Part shown: positions 43,337 through 52,190 of the stretch, piece by piece
Numbering within the stretch: the stretch's first letter is position 1
Layout of the letters: every line of letters starts with the position of its first letter
NCBI RefSeq assembly: GCF_014697575.1
Contig: NZ_JACJSC010000007.1
Location: 62,001-126,000, forward strand
DNA: 64,000 bases
DNA from: Planktothrix sp. FACHB-1365
Lineage (GTDB): Bacteria > Cyanobacteriota > Cyanobacteriia > Cyanobacteriales > Microcoleaceae
Reading direction: 5' to 3'
Translations under genes and position numbers: made by a program
The notes under the pieces: model-generated
Database searches by the model: none
What the model was told of the DNA's origin: nothing
Seen by the model: only the letters and a program-made list of their open reading frames with translations

Positions 43337-45346
43337 CTAATTTAATTGCCAAATTTTAATAGTTTGATCATTACTTGCAGTTGCTAAAACTTGACCATCA
43401 GGGCTAAATTCGACACAATTTACATAACCTTTATGTTCTGTTAAATTATATAATATTTCTCCTGTTGATACATCCCAAATTTTAACTGTATTGTCATTAC
43501 TTCCACTAGCTAATAGTTTACCATCAGGACTAAATGCGATAGAATTAATCGCGTCTTGATGTCCTGATAAGGTTTTTATTAATTGACCATTTTTAGGATT
43601 CCAAAATTTAATTAAATTATCCCATCCTCCACTTGCTAAGATGTTTCCTTGGGGGTTAAATGAGATAGTTTTGTTTATAGCAATTCCAACCTTATTATTA
43701 TAGATTTTAATCCCAAAATAAGCATCTTTCAATAATTCTAAATTCCATGTAGAATCTTTTATTGTTCTAATTAAATTTCCTGTTTTCATATCCCATAAAT
43801 TAATAAGTCCATCCCTACCTGAACTAGCCATAATTTGACTATCAGGAGTAAATGATAAACATAAAGAATCCAAAAGATAATGACATCCTAAATAATATAC
43901 TTTTTCTTCTGATTGAATATTCCATATTACAATGTATTTACCATTGTATAATAAATTATCTTGATCCAGAACAAATGTACCTGAAATAACAGTAACAATT
44001 AATTTGCCATCAGGACTAATTACAAGAGAATAAACTCCAGATCCTAAATAACCATAATGACCTAATGTTAAAGTTTTTATTTGATTACCTGTATCTGTTT
44101 CCAAAATATTAATTTTGTCGCCAAACGCTGTATCTATTGTAGCAATCATTTTTCCATTAGGATGTAGAGCAAAACTATAACCTCCTTCTTTATAAGTAGT
44201 AATTAAAGTACCTGTTATCCAATTCCATAGATCAATTCCCGTATAATAAGAAGAACTTGCTAAACTTTTACCGTCAGGATTAAATTCAATCTTATTAGGT
44301 CTTTTTTGATATGAATTACTGTTTTTTTTGTCTAAATTAATATCAAAAGTTTGAATACATTTTAAAGAAGGATAAACACCAAAAACATTAAATAACTTAT
44401 TAAGAATATTTTGCTTAGGTTTATTTACAACACCCACGACGACAGTTTTAACAGGTTGTAAAATCTCTAAAACCTCATCAACAGACTGATATCTCTTACT
44501 AACATCAATCTTTAACATCTTATCTAAAATTTGACTTAGATTATTACTAACTTGTATCCCTCTTTGACTTAAAATATCTTGCCATAACCAACATTTTTTC
44601 ATTGGATTATATAATTGATGAGGAGGTGTTCCTGTTAATAAATGAATACAAGTAGCACCTAAAGCATATAAATCACTGGCAAAATAAGCCTCACCATAGA
44701 GTAATTGTTCTTGTGGTGCATAACCCATTGTACCGCCAATTGTACCCACAGCCATGACAGTTTGACTTAAATCTTTTGATAAACCAAAATCAATTAATAC
44801 TAATAAACCATCTTTTCTCCTCATTATATTTTCTGGCTTAATATCTCGGTGAATTACCCCTTTTTTATGAATAAATTTTAAGACAGGTAAAATATCATGT
44901 AAAAATTCATTAATTTCCCATTCAGAAAAACTACCTTTTTGCTTTAATTCTTGTAACAAATCTTCACCATCAATAAATTCTTGAACTAAATATAAAAAAC
45001 CTTCCTGTTGTGAATGTGCTAGTAAACGAGGAATTTGTGGAGATTCATCTCCTAATTGATCTAAAACCATTGCTTCACGGTTAAATAATTCAGTCGCTTT
45101 TTGTAAATTATTAGGATCATTTGCTATATTAGGATGAGGACAAAATTGTTTAATTACACAACGTTTTTTAGTAGGAGTTTTTTCATCTATTGCTAAATAA
45201 TTTTTCCCTTGTCCTCCACCGCCTAAAAAAGAAATTGGAAGATAACGATTATCTAGTAAAATATTTTTTTGACAAGATAAACATACAATTGTTCCATCAG
45301 GATTTTGGGGATTTATACAAAAAGGATTTAAACAGTAGTTTACCAT
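43337..45346 (-). CDS. Ser/Thr protein kinase with WD40 repeats
   Basis: 669 aa from the ATG at 45346 (MVNYCLNPFCINPQNPDGTIV, the common cyanobacterial start with a zinc-binding CxxC); a longer frame to 45370 exists. The kinase domain (about 40-310) has FLGGGGQGKNYLAID, VIHRDIKPENIMRRK with the catalytic Asp, and LIDFGLSK. A linker follows, then WD40 repeats to the end, the last ending in ATASNDQTIKIWQLN. Probably a cytosolic signalling kinase. Targets unknown. The XisI gene lies just upstream. Confidence 0.92.
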   Translation of the reverse strand: MVNYCLNPFCINPQNPDGTIVCLSCQKNILLDNRYLPISFLGGGGQGKNYLAIDEKTPTKKRCVIKQFCPHPNIANDPNNLQKATELFNREAMVLDQLGDESPQIPRLLAHSQQEGFLYLVQEFIDGEDLLQELKQKGSFSEWEINEFLHDILPVLKFIHKKGVIHRDIKPENIMRRKDGLLVLIDFGLSKDLSQTVMAVGTIGGTMGYAPQEQLLYGEAYFASDLYALGATCIHLLTGTPPHQLYNPMKKCWLWQDILSQRGIQVSNNLSQILDKMLKIDVSKRYQSVDEVLEILQPVKTVVVGVVNKPKQNILNKLFNVFGVYPSLKCIQTFDINLDKKNSNSYQKRPNKIEFNPDGKSLASSSYYTGIDLWNWITGTLITTYKEGGYSFALHPNGKMIATIDTAFGDKINILETDTGNQIKTLTLGHYGYLGSGVYSLVISPDGKLIVTVISGTFVLDQDNLLYNGKYIVIWNIQSEEKVYYLGCHYLLDSLCLSFTPDSQIMASSGRDGLINLWDMKTGNLIRTIKDSTWNLELLKDAYFGIKIYNNKVGIAINKTISFNPQGNILASGGWDNLIKFWNPKNGQLIKTLSGHQDAINSIAFSPDGKLLASGSNDNTVKIWDVSTGEILYNLTEHKGYVNCVEFSPDGQVLATASNDQTIKIWQLN

Positions 45347-45376
45347 CACTAATTCTACCATTATAAACAAAAACTA

Positions 45377-45718
45377 TTAAACCACAGCAAACTCAGTCAA
45401 TTTACGAGTTTCAGGATCATGAAAAGCTAAAACAATATCGGATTTAGGTACACCTTCGGCTAATAATTCATTAGCAATACCTTCCTCTGTCCAATCTTCC
45501 TCAATATAAATTTTCTCATTTTTAATACGAATATGAACATGAGTATTATTAATTCTCTTTTGATTAACCCAATCTACAGACATCCATAAATAATGATCAT
45601 GAGTTTCATCAAAAATTAAACAAGTTTCATATTTTTTCTTAGATGAACGATTAGCAAGATAATCATGTTCTGTTAATATTTTTTTAATAGTTTGACGATA
45701 ATTAGTTAATTTATCCAT
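45377..45718 (-). CDS. xisI: XisI-like excision-controlling factor
   Basis: 113 aa: [20 protein letters not shown], then [20 protein letters not shown] and [20 protein letters not shown], closing with KLTEFAVV. In Anabaena XisH and XisI control excision of the fdxN element; in many cyanobacteria they are present in copies unrelated to nif. Its first codons overlap the end of xisH (ATG at 45718 inside the xisH reading frame). Intact, while xisH is frameshifted. Confidence 0.93.
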   Translation of the reverse strand: MDKLTNYRQTIKKILTEHDYLANRSSKKKYETCLIFDETHDHYLWMSVDWVNQKRINNTHVHIRIKNEKIYIEEDWTEEGIANELLAEGVPKSDIVLAFHDPETRKLTEFAVV

Positions 45719-46126
45719 TGTACTATTTCCTCCTTATCCGTATTAACAACAAGTAAAGCAACTTGATTTAATTTTACTACAGCTTGAATTGATTTTCTTT
45801 GAAAAAAAGTGTCATAAATTTCATCTTTAATCGCTAAGTAAATTTCTTGGTATTCATCTCGAAGCTCATTGAATTAAATTACGATACAGTATATATTGTC
45901 CTAAAGCCAATTCAAAATCTTTCATTAATGAAGAACTAATAAAACTTTTAATCTCAATAATAATTTTACGTTGTTTTTGTTCTTCTGAAATGACTTTTTC
46001 TACTGCTAAATCAGGATAAAGTTCAACATCCTCATATTCCAGAGGATAGGGATCGGCTGTCATCGTCCAACCCTCTTTAATTAAAGCATTTTTAACCGCT
46101 TCATGGTAAACATCTTTTGCTGGCAT
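45706..46126 (-). pseudogene. xisH: xisH with a single-base frameshift
   Basis: Starts MPAKDVYHEAVKNALIKEGW and reads normally to YILYRNLIQ at 45869. A TGA then ends the frame after 86 residues. The rest of XisH continues in the next frame: ELRDEYQEIYLAIKDE, then FFQRKSIQAVVKLNQVALLV and EEIVQWIN to a stop at 45706. Removing the T after CAA restores 139 codons, the usual length. XisH looks like a PD-(D/E)XK nuclease (YPDLAVEKVI ... IIIEIKSF). A sequencing slip is possible. Confidence 0.85.
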
Positions 46127-46206
46127 TGTCCTCCTTGTAATTTACAGGACTTAGGCACGAGGGTCAAAAAACCCAGTTTCTTGTACCGTTTTTATCATTA
46201 AACTAA

Positions 46207-46581
46207 TTACCGCGTTGTACAAGCCCAGACTTGAATTCTGCAAGTCCCTGTACCGCATCCCGACAAAGCAGTGGCTTCGGCTTGTTCACGGGTTACAGCC
46301 CATCCCCAGCCCAAGTTTCCTAATTGATCCTTAGCCACTGCGCCACAGGCATTTTTAAACCAAACCTGGACTTGACAATCAGATTTACCACATTCTCTCA
46401 ATGCCTTTTGTTCGGCTTCTTGTCGAGTCAGATAATCGTAACCATAACCCCAACCCCCTGATGCTGAGGTTGCGATCGCTCCATAACGATCCGGTTGAGC
46501 AACTGCGACCCCAGCCATTAAACCTTCAAGAACAAGAATAGAAGCACTGATTAACAGAAAATGTTGTTTAGCCATTCCCAT
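46207..46581 (-). CDS. DUF4189 secreted protein
   Basis: 124 aa. A signal peptide (LLISASILVLEGLMAGVAVA cut near AVAQ) precedes a DUF4189 domain with paired segments: YGAIATSASGGWGYGYDYLT, AEQKALRECGKSDCQVQVWF and then WGWAVTREQAEATALSGCG and CRIQVWACTT. The four conserved Cys suggest two disulfides and the ATREQAEA repeat is the family hallmark. Exported or periplasmic. Function unknown. Confidence 0.85.
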   Translation of the reverse strand: MGMAKQHFLLISASILVLEGLMAGVAVAQPDRYGAIATSASGGWGYGYDYLTRQEAEQKALRECGKSDCQVQVWFKNACGAVAKDQLGNLGWGWAVTREQAEATALSGCGTGTCRIQVWACTTR

Positions 46582-46619
46582 AAATTAATTGAACCCAACA
46601 GAATCGATCATCCTAAATT

Positions 46620-48323
46620 TTAGGGATTATTGTAAGTTTCTGAAAGCGGTAAATAAATCGTCATCACGTTTCCTTGTTGGGGGCGCTGTTTAACAACCAG
46701 TTTCCCTCCTAAAGCTTGAAATAAATTTTTAGTCACCGCCAGATTCAGGCTTAAACTTCCGGTTTCCGGTTGGAACATTAACAACGGCCCTATTGATTTT
46801 AACGGAGATTGGGGAGACACGGCAAATGTAGAATCACCCTCTTGTTCCGGTTGGGGATGGGATTCTAATTGTAATTTTAATTGATGTCCGGCTAATCTCA
46901 CCCCCACTTGAATATGACTACCATCGGGAAGACTACGGGTAAAATTTTCAATCACTCCCGTTAATACTTGATCCAGCATAGTAGGATCACTGATTACAGT
47001 CGGTAATTTTTGGGGTAAAATTACCTCTAAGGTTTGGTTACGCTGACTCGTGTGTTTTTGCCACCGAGGAAGGCTACTTTGAAACACATCTCCTAATGAC
47101 ATAGCGGTTAAAGGTAAAGGTAGGGGTTTCTCGTCTCGATGACCTCGGCTACTTTGTCGAGCTTGTTCTATTTCTAATTCAACAGCCCGGAAAATCAAAT
47201 TAAAGCGATCAATTTGGGTTGTGCATTCTTGATCAATCATTTCTAAACGCTTCCGAATCACGTCCGGGGGAAGGTCTGGCCGTTTTAATAACAGTCGCGT
47301 TAAGGTGCGAATCGTAGCTAACGGGGTTCGGACTTCATGGGCGATCGCTTGTAATAATTCCACTTCTGCGGTTTGGATGGGATTGTCCAGAATGGGTGTT
47401 TCTGGGGATTGAGAAGACGGTTTCGGACTAATTTTTTCGGCAACTTTAGCTAATTTAGGGACTGTAATTGTAACGGTTTTTAAATTATTGTTTAAAGGGT
47501 TTACTTCAGCTTTTTTATTGATTTCTAAACATAAATTATTTAAGAGTAAACGACTGAATTTCATCACCGTTTGATAACTCGGTTCAATGGGCAAAAATTG
47601 GGCAATATTTTCCTCTAATTTGGCTTTCTGTCTAGCGATTTCCATTCTTAATTCACGGTTTGCTGTTCCTTGAATTAAGTCCATGCGATCGCGCAGCATT
47701 AATAAGGCTTTTTCAACAATATCAGGATTAAAGGAAAACAGAAAAGCCGGATTTCCTTTTGGATCTTGACCCAAAACCATGATCAAACTAAACTGACGAG
47801 TTAAAACTAAACAAAACTGTTCTTTGACTAAGGGATCTTTCCCATGTAAAGGACAGGCTAAGGTTTCAGGGAGGGAAGTAGACGTTCCATCAGAAGGCGG
47901 AAGCAAGGCTAAAGGATGGCGTAATTTTAAGACTAATTCATCTCCTAATTTTGAGAGATCATGAGTAAAAATTTGGGTGGCAAAATGAATCGCTAAATAG
48001 GGATGAATTAAAACGGGAACTGGCCCGGAAATAATTAAGCCTAACGAAGATAAAGGGTTAGATTTTAGAGAAGGACAATTTGAAATAGTATTAATCGATT
48101 CTGCATTCGCTTTTAATCGAATTTCTTCTAATAAAAAATTAATAGATTTAACCCCGCTATACCATTCTTTTTCTGCTTTTGAATAGGGTTTAAAAGTAAA
48201 AGAATCCTGAAAATTATTGTCTGCATGATCGAGTAGTTGAGACGAAGACAAAGAACTCAAAGAATGAGTTTCATCTTCCGCTAAAATATCGCTAAGTGTG
48301 GGTAATAATATTTCATTCATCAT
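46620..48323 (-). CDS. Sensor histidine kinase
   Basis: 567 aa from the ATG at 48323 (MMNEILLPTLSDILAEDE); the frame is open to 48431 but the extra 36 residues do not look like the family. The N-terminal ~300 residues are a sensory module of uncharacterised type (LKSNPLSSLGLIISGPVPVL, VLTRQFSLIMVLGQDPKGN). HisKA follows, with AHEVRTPLATIRTLTRLLL (phospho-His). The HATPase domain has an N box VLTGVIENFTRS and a G-rich end, LNLAVTKNLFQALGGKLVVK. No transmembrane helix in the preferred form. A response regulator partner is not adjacent. Confidence 0.88.
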   Translation of the reverse strand: MMNEILLPTLSDILAEDETHSLSSLSSSQLLDHADNNFQDSFTFKPYSKAEKEWYSGVKSINFLLEEIRLKANAESINTISNCPSLKSNPLSSLGLIISGPVPVLIHPYLAIHFATQIFTHDLSKLGDELVLKLRHPLALLPPSDGTSTSLPETLACPLHGKDPLVKEQFCLVLTRQFSLIMVLGQDPKGNPAFLFSFNPDIVEKALLMLRDRMDLIQGTANRELRMEIARQKAKLEENIAQFLPIEPSYQTVMKFSRLLLNNLCLEINKKAEVNPLNNNLKTVTITVPKLAKVAEKISPKPSSQSPETPILDNPIQTAEVELLQAIAHEVRTPLATIRTLTRLLLKRPDLPPDVIRKRLEMIDQECTTQIDRFNLIFRAVELEIEQARQSSRGHRDEKPLPLPLTAMSLGDVFQSSLPRWQKHTSQRNQTLEVILPQKLPTVISDPTMLDQVLTGVIENFTRSLPDGSHIQVGVRLAGHQLKLQLESHPQPEQEGDSTFAVSPQSPLKSIGPLLMFQPETGSLSLNLAVTKNLFQALGGKLVVKQRPQQGNVMTIYLPLSETYNNP

Positions 48324-48431
48324 TGTGCACCAAAACTGTTTGTGAAATTTAAAAATAAAATTTAGAAATAAATTGAATCCTACTCTTACTCGCGCTCCAA
48401 GCAAGATTAGTTCTCCTTTCAGAATAGCCAT

Positions 48432-48651
48432 ATTTCCCTAATCGTATATTCGTAGAACCGAACCCCCTAGGGGGGAGTTTACCCCGGAAGAGGGGAGAAG
48501 GGGACAGGGGGAGAAGAGGGGGAAATCAATGGCTCCTAATATTCTGACTCCTGACTCCTACACTGATAACTGATAATGCGGATACTTGATAACTGTCAAC
48601 ACCCCCAATATGATGCAAAATAGGGAAATATAGTCAACATTGCTGACCATT
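48432..48651. other. Divergent intergenic region with C/G runs
   Basis: Between the divergent kinase and tldD genes. Holds CCCCCTAGGGGGG (near 48466) and a polypurine run, plus a TGATAAC-type heptamer pair at about 48560. Presumably both promoters. No ORF called. Confidence 0.4.
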
Positions 48652-50052
48652 ATGCCCAGTTTGCTTGCTGATGTGAAGAATCTGTTAGCCGATTTAATGG
48701 CCCGTTACCAATCCCAAGTGGATTATTTAGCAATTCGTTTGGAAGAAGCGGAAGAAACAGATATTTTGTTACGCAGAGATCGGATTGAAACCTTAAGTGA
48801 AGGACTTTCTATTGGCGGTCAAGTCCGCGCCTGTTATCGAGGAGGATGGGGGTTTTCTAGTTTTAATCGACTTTCAACCCTAGAAGATCGCATCGGTGAA
48901 GCGATCGCAGCCGCAAAACTCATAGGCGACGAAGAAACTCTGCTTGCTCCCATTCCCATTATTCAAGATAGCTGTACCTTACCGTTAACGGGAACCGATC
49001 CGCGTCAAGTTCCCCTGGCCCAAAAAAAGGAACTCTGCGATCGCTATGGTCACATTCTCCGCAGTGTTGATCCCCGTATTGCCACTATATCTGTACGCTA
49101 CAATGACAGCACCCAACGGTTAATTCTGATCACCTCCGAAGGCACTTTCTTAGAACAATCCTGGGTGGATATGGAAATGCGGTTTGCAGCCACCGCCAGG
49201 GATGGGGAAACCGTACAAACCGGGCGAGAAACCACAGGTTCCCGCAAAGCCTATGAAGATTTAACGAATTTAGATGAGCAAGTTCGCAGTGCGGCGCAAC
49301 GGGCGGTTAATTCCTTAGCACTTCCCCCCGTTAAAGGCAATATTTATACCGTTGTCATTGACCCAATTTTGTCCGGTTTATTCGTTCATGAAGCCTTTGG
49401 TCATTTGTCTGAAGCGGATATGGCCTATGAAAATCCAGATATCTTAGAAGTCATGACCCTGGGCCGTCAATTTGGCCCCAAAAACCTACAAATCTTTGAT
49501 GGTGCTGCCCCTCCTGACCATCGGGGAAGCTATAAATATGATGATGAAGGAACTCCGGCGACCACCACACAACTGATTCAAGATGGCGCGTTAGTTGGTC
49601 GCCTTCATTCCCGCGAAACCGCAGGCAAATTAGGGGAAGTTCCCACTGGAAATGCCCGGTGTTTAAATTATCATTTTCCTCCGTTGGTGCGAATGACCAA
49701 CACCTGGATTGAAAGGGGGGATACGTCCGTTGAAGATTTATTCAGTGATGTTAAAGAAGGGGTTTATGCTCGCAATTGGTTAGGGGGAATGACCAATGGC
49801 GAAATGTTTACATTCAGTGCAGGAGAAGCGTGGATGATTCGGAATGGTAAACTCGCAGAACCGGTTCGGGATGTGACGTTATCAGGAAATGTCTTTACAA
49901 CGTTAACAGATATTGAAGCCATTGGCAATGACTTCTACTGGGATGAATCGGGGGGTTGTGGAAAAGGGGGACAAAATGGTTTACCCGTAGGCTGTGGAGG
50001 CCCTAGTTTACGCATTCGCAATGTGGTTGTCGGAGGAGAAGCAATAGAATGA
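48652..50052 (+). CDS. tldD: Metalloprotease TldD
   Basis: 466 aa from the ATG at 48652; a TTG at 48640 would add four. TldD/PmbA metalloprotease: the zinc motif LFVHEAFGHLSEADMAYE (HExxxH), an N-terminal dimerisation domain with GISIGGQVRACYRGGWGFSS-type region (SIGGQVRACYRGGWGFSSFN), and C-terminal GGMTNGEMFTFSAGEAWMIR and CGKGGQNGLPVGCGGP. TldD acts with TldE(PmbA) on unfolded or RiPP-like peptides. The partner is not seen in the window. Confidence 0.93.
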   Translation: MPSLLADVKNLLADLMARYQSQVDYLAIRLEEAEETDILLRRDRIETLSEGLSIGGQVRACYRGGWGFSSFNRLSTLEDRIGEAIAAAKLIGDEETLLAPIPIIQDSCTLPLTGTDPRQVPLAQKKELCDRYGHILRSVDPRIATISVRYNDSTQRLILITSEGTFLEQSWVDMEMRFAATARDGETVQTGRETTGSRKAYEDLTNLDEQVRSAAQRAVNSLALPPVKGNIYTVVIDPILSGLFVHEAFGHLSEADMAYENPDILEVMTLGRQFGPKNLQIFDGAAPPDHRGSYKYDDEGTPATTTQLIQDGALVGRLHSRETAGKLGEVPTGNARCLNYHFPPLVRMTNTWIERGDTSVEDLFSDVKEGVYARNWLGGMTNGEMFTFSAGEAWMIRNGKLAEPVRDVTLSGNVFTTLTDIEAIGNDFYWDESGGCGKGGQNGLPVGCGGPSLRIRNVVVGGEAIE

Positions 50053-50101
50053 CAAAACAGAATCGAGCCTTGAAATCTAAGTCATTCGTTTAAATCTGTG
50101 A

Positions 50102-50338
50102 TTAACTGTCTCGTCGCCCATCACCCGGTAATGGTGCTTTATCACTGGGATCTTCATCTTCATGGTTGTGGTGGGCAACTTTTATATCAGAATTCTTGGG
50201 ATACACTAGCGTATTGCTAGATGGGAAAGACTGAATTTGTTTGACATCAAGCTGTTGAATTGTTTGAAGTTGGGGGTTAAAACTGGGAAGTAAACCCACA
50301 ACGGTACTCATCATTAAGACGGTAATGAAGTTAGACAT
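50102..50338 (-). CDS. Small secreted peptide, patX-like (diverged end)
   Basis: 78 aa: an N-terminal hydrophobic export segment (FITVLMMSTVVGLLPSF), a polar stretch, a His-Asn-His-Glu-Asp-Glu run, and a C-terminus APLPGDGRRDS. Compared with the upstream patX (VPHRGSGR at its end), the spacing of Pro-x-x-Gly-x-Gly-Arg is kept (PLPGDGR against PHRGSGR) but Arg and Ser differ and three residues are added. It could be a duplicated and drifted patX, or an unrelated secreted peptide. 352 bp after patX, same strand. Confidence 0.6.
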   Translation of the reverse strand: MSNFITVLMMSTVVGLLPSFNPQLQTIQQLDVKQIQSFPSSNTLVYPKNSDIKVAHHNHEDEDPSDKAPLPGDGRRDS

Positions 50339-50690
50339 TTTCGGATTAGGTATTTAGGTGGCTATTTTTCAATACCAAGGTTTGACTTCTTCATCCGGAT
50401 CGTTGATAAAATCCTCATTATGATCCCCTGATCAAAAAAATGATCAAATCCCGTGTATTTAGGCTTTAGACTTGCACAACTTTTAAGGAATCAACGGGTT
50501 AGGAACAGGATAAAAACATAAAATATTGTCAACGTCAGGTCAGGTGAAGAAAATAGAAAATCGATGAAAAATGGAGCTAAAGCTTATAAAATTTAGAGAA
50601 AAAAATGGAGTGAGTTTCCAACACCAAGAAGTCTATCAGGATTAGCAGGTAGCTTCTTAACTCACTCCTATGGGGTTTTAATCAGAATCA
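50339..50690. other. Gap between the two small secreted genes
   Basis: 352 bp: holds the patX terminator (50599-50668). The rest is AT-rich and shows a pair ATGATCCCCTGATCAAAAAA-type around 50420 but no ORF. It presumably also contains the promoter for the second peptide gene. Confidence 0.5.
50599..50668 (-). terminator. Rho-independent-like terminator of patX
   Basis: GGAGTGAGTT (50607-50616) and AACTCACTCC (50659-50668) form a 10-bp stem, with AAGAAG (50626) and CTTCTT (50653) pairing inside. On the minus strand the stem is followed within one base by seven T (50605-50599). Position: 23 bp after the patX stop. Confidence 0.8.
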
Positions 50691-50870
50691 TTAACGTCCG
50701 CTGCCTCGGTGAGGAACAGATTTTGGATCAACTTCTGGATTCGTTTCTGTGGCAAGAACGACTGTTACTTCGTTAGTTGGAGATAAAGCAACATGAATAG
50801 GAGTAGGATTGTGATGATTCATACCAGCTAATAACAAAGTAGAGAGTAAAATAGTGCTATAGATTCGCAT
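50691..50870 (-). CDS. patX: PatX-type precursor ending in HRGSGR
   Basis: 59 aa from the ATG at 50870 (an ATG at 50897 is in frame). N-terminal hydrophobic segment IYSTILLSTLLLAGM, a spacer with PEVDPKSV, and C-terminal HRGSGR. RGSGR is the pentapeptide of PatS and HetN that binds the regulator HetR; PatX is the ancestral RG(S/T)GR class found in most filamentous cyanobacteria, including ones with no heterocysts. It is thought to be exported/processed to a diffusible signal. The window has no hetR, so the partner lies elsewhere. Confidence 0.85.
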   Translation of the reverse strand: MRIYSTILLSTLLLAGMNHHNPTPIHVALSPTNEVTVVLATETNPEVDPKSVPHRGSGR

Positions 50871-50900
50871 AACAGTTGTCCGTCTTAGAGTGTCCATTCT

Positions 50901-50930
50901 CTAATACGAGTTGACTGAAATTAATCCGGT
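50901..50930 (-). promoter_or_regulatory. Candidate patX promoter (ACCGGA-N18-TATTAG)
   Basis: On the minus strand ACCGGA (50930-50925), 18 bp, TATTAG (50906-50901), 30 bp before the preferred ATG. The -35 resembles the TCCGGA element of heterocyst-related (DIF-type) promoters. One mismatch; suggestive only. Confidence 0.35.
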
Positions 50931-51141
50931 AAAAACCGTAAACTTTTCCACAATTATTTTTCAGTCCAGTGATAGGACAATCGATTTAAACTTGATGTAG
51001 CAGAGAAGATAGGCACAACTCATCAAGGCATCAAGATCTGAAGTGATAACAAGTGACTGAGGGTCTGGGTTAAGGTCTAAGGATGGTGTTATAATAAAAA
51101 GGATTAATCCGGTGATCAAAATCAGGTTGGCACTCTCAATT

Positions 51142-51423
51142 ATGACCACACAAGAACAAAAACATCCTCAATACAATACAGACCGAAAGATTGTTAGTAG
51201 TTTTTTAGAACAAGAAGCAACCGATTATAATCTTGCTGAATTAGCACGTCTAAAAATTCGCTATCGAGGTTTTCCCGGTGCAAGAGATATTCAAAATGAT
51301 TTAGAAAAAATTTTACAAATCTGGGGATATACTGACGAAAGTTTATTTGAAAAGACTCGTCAAATTCACGCTACGGGTCAAATTTATCGGGGAAAAAAGA
51401 GCGATCAAGAAGATTGGATTTGA
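51142..51423 (+). CDS. DUF3288 protein
   Basis: 93 aa from the ATG at 51142 (MTTQEQKHPQYNTDRKIVSS); a non-ATG start at 51112 is open but less likely. DUF3288 is a cyanobacterial family: YNLAELARLKIRYRGFPGAR and FEKTRQIHATGQIYRGKKSD are its landmarks. Small, soluble, no known biochemical role. Divergent from patX. Confidence 0.9.
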   Translation: MTTQEQKHPQYNTDRKIVSSFLEQEATDYNLAELARLKIRYRGFPGARDIQNDLEKILQIWGYTDESLFEKTRQIHATGQIYRGKKSDQEDWI

Positions 51424-51633
51424 GTGGGTATTGTGTTTTCTTCATTGTCCCGATGGCAGTTTCCGGGTAAAGGTTGATCTTGGAAAAAAACGATCCTCTC
51501 AAATTTCCCCTGTGTTATTGTAGGTTTTGTGGCAATTTTGTGTAAATATAGAAAAGCTGTCTGATCAAAGTACCCGTAATAGTTACAGGTGCTCGTACCA
51601 GAGAGTTAGAGAGGAAATACTAGGTTAGAATAT

Positions 51634-51858
51634 ATGAAGGTTGGCGATCGCGTTACGGTTAAAGCATCTGTTATCGTGTATGTCCATCCCGAACATCGAA
51701 ATCAAAAGTTTGATGTGCAGGGATTGGAAGGAAATATTGTATCTGTTATTACTGATTGGCATGGAAGACCCATTAGCCCCAATTTGCCTATTGTTGTCGA
51801 TTTTGGCAATAAATTTAAAGCTCACTTCCGAGAAGATGAGTTAGAATTGATACAATAG
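51634..51858 (+). CDS. ftrV: Ferredoxin-thioredoxin reductase variable chain
   Basis: 74 aa: MKVGDRVTVKASVIVYVHPE, then GLEGNIVSVITDWHGRPISP and AHFREDELELIQ. A beta-barrel (SH3-like) subunit that joins FtrC, the [4Fe-4S] catalytic chain, to pass electrons from ferredoxin to thioredoxin. Specific to oxygenic phototrophs. FtrC is not in the window. Confidence 0.95.
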   Translation: MKVGDRVTVKASVIVYVHPEHRNQKFDVQGLEGNIVSVITDWHGRPISPNLPIVVDFGNKFKAHFREDELELIQ

Positions 51859-51917
51859 TTGAAGAATACAAAAGACAGGAAACAGGAGGATTGGGGATGA
51901 ATTGTTTCTCCGATCTC

Positions 51918-52142
51918 CTATTTTCCCCCTAAAAACCAGCCGAAAATATTAATATCGCCTCGCATTTTTTCCAGTTCTTGACGGTGACGGGCGGCGGTTT
52001 GATAGTACCAATGACAATATTGCTCAAATTCTTCCCGATATTCAACTTCTTGATGAAATTCACGGGTCAGTTGATGAGCTTTGAGAACTTCCGCCGCTGG
52101 TGGACTGGGTTGTTGAACAATCTGTTCCCATTCAAATGGCAT
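51918..52142 (-). CDS. Conserved hypothetical protein
   Basis: 74 aa from the ATG at 52142 (MPFEWEQIVQQPSPPAAEVL). Helical, Glu/Gln-rich: HQEVEYREEFEQYCHWYYQT, ending INIFGWFLGGK. I do not recognise a named family, though its style fits cyanobacterial conserved small proteins. Next to ftrV, convergent. Confidence 0.65.
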   Translation of the reverse strand: MPFEWEQIVQQPSPPAAEVLKAHQLTREFHQEVEYREEFEQYCHWYYQTAARHRQELEKMRGDINIFGWFLGGK

Positions 52143-52190
52143 GATCACACAATCCTAAATTAAGGATACTGTCACCTTAACACAATTTTT

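Noticed and set aside
45866-46126. 86-aa protein as a complete small gene
   Set aside because: It is the frameshifted 5' part of xisH; the rest is readable in the next frame.
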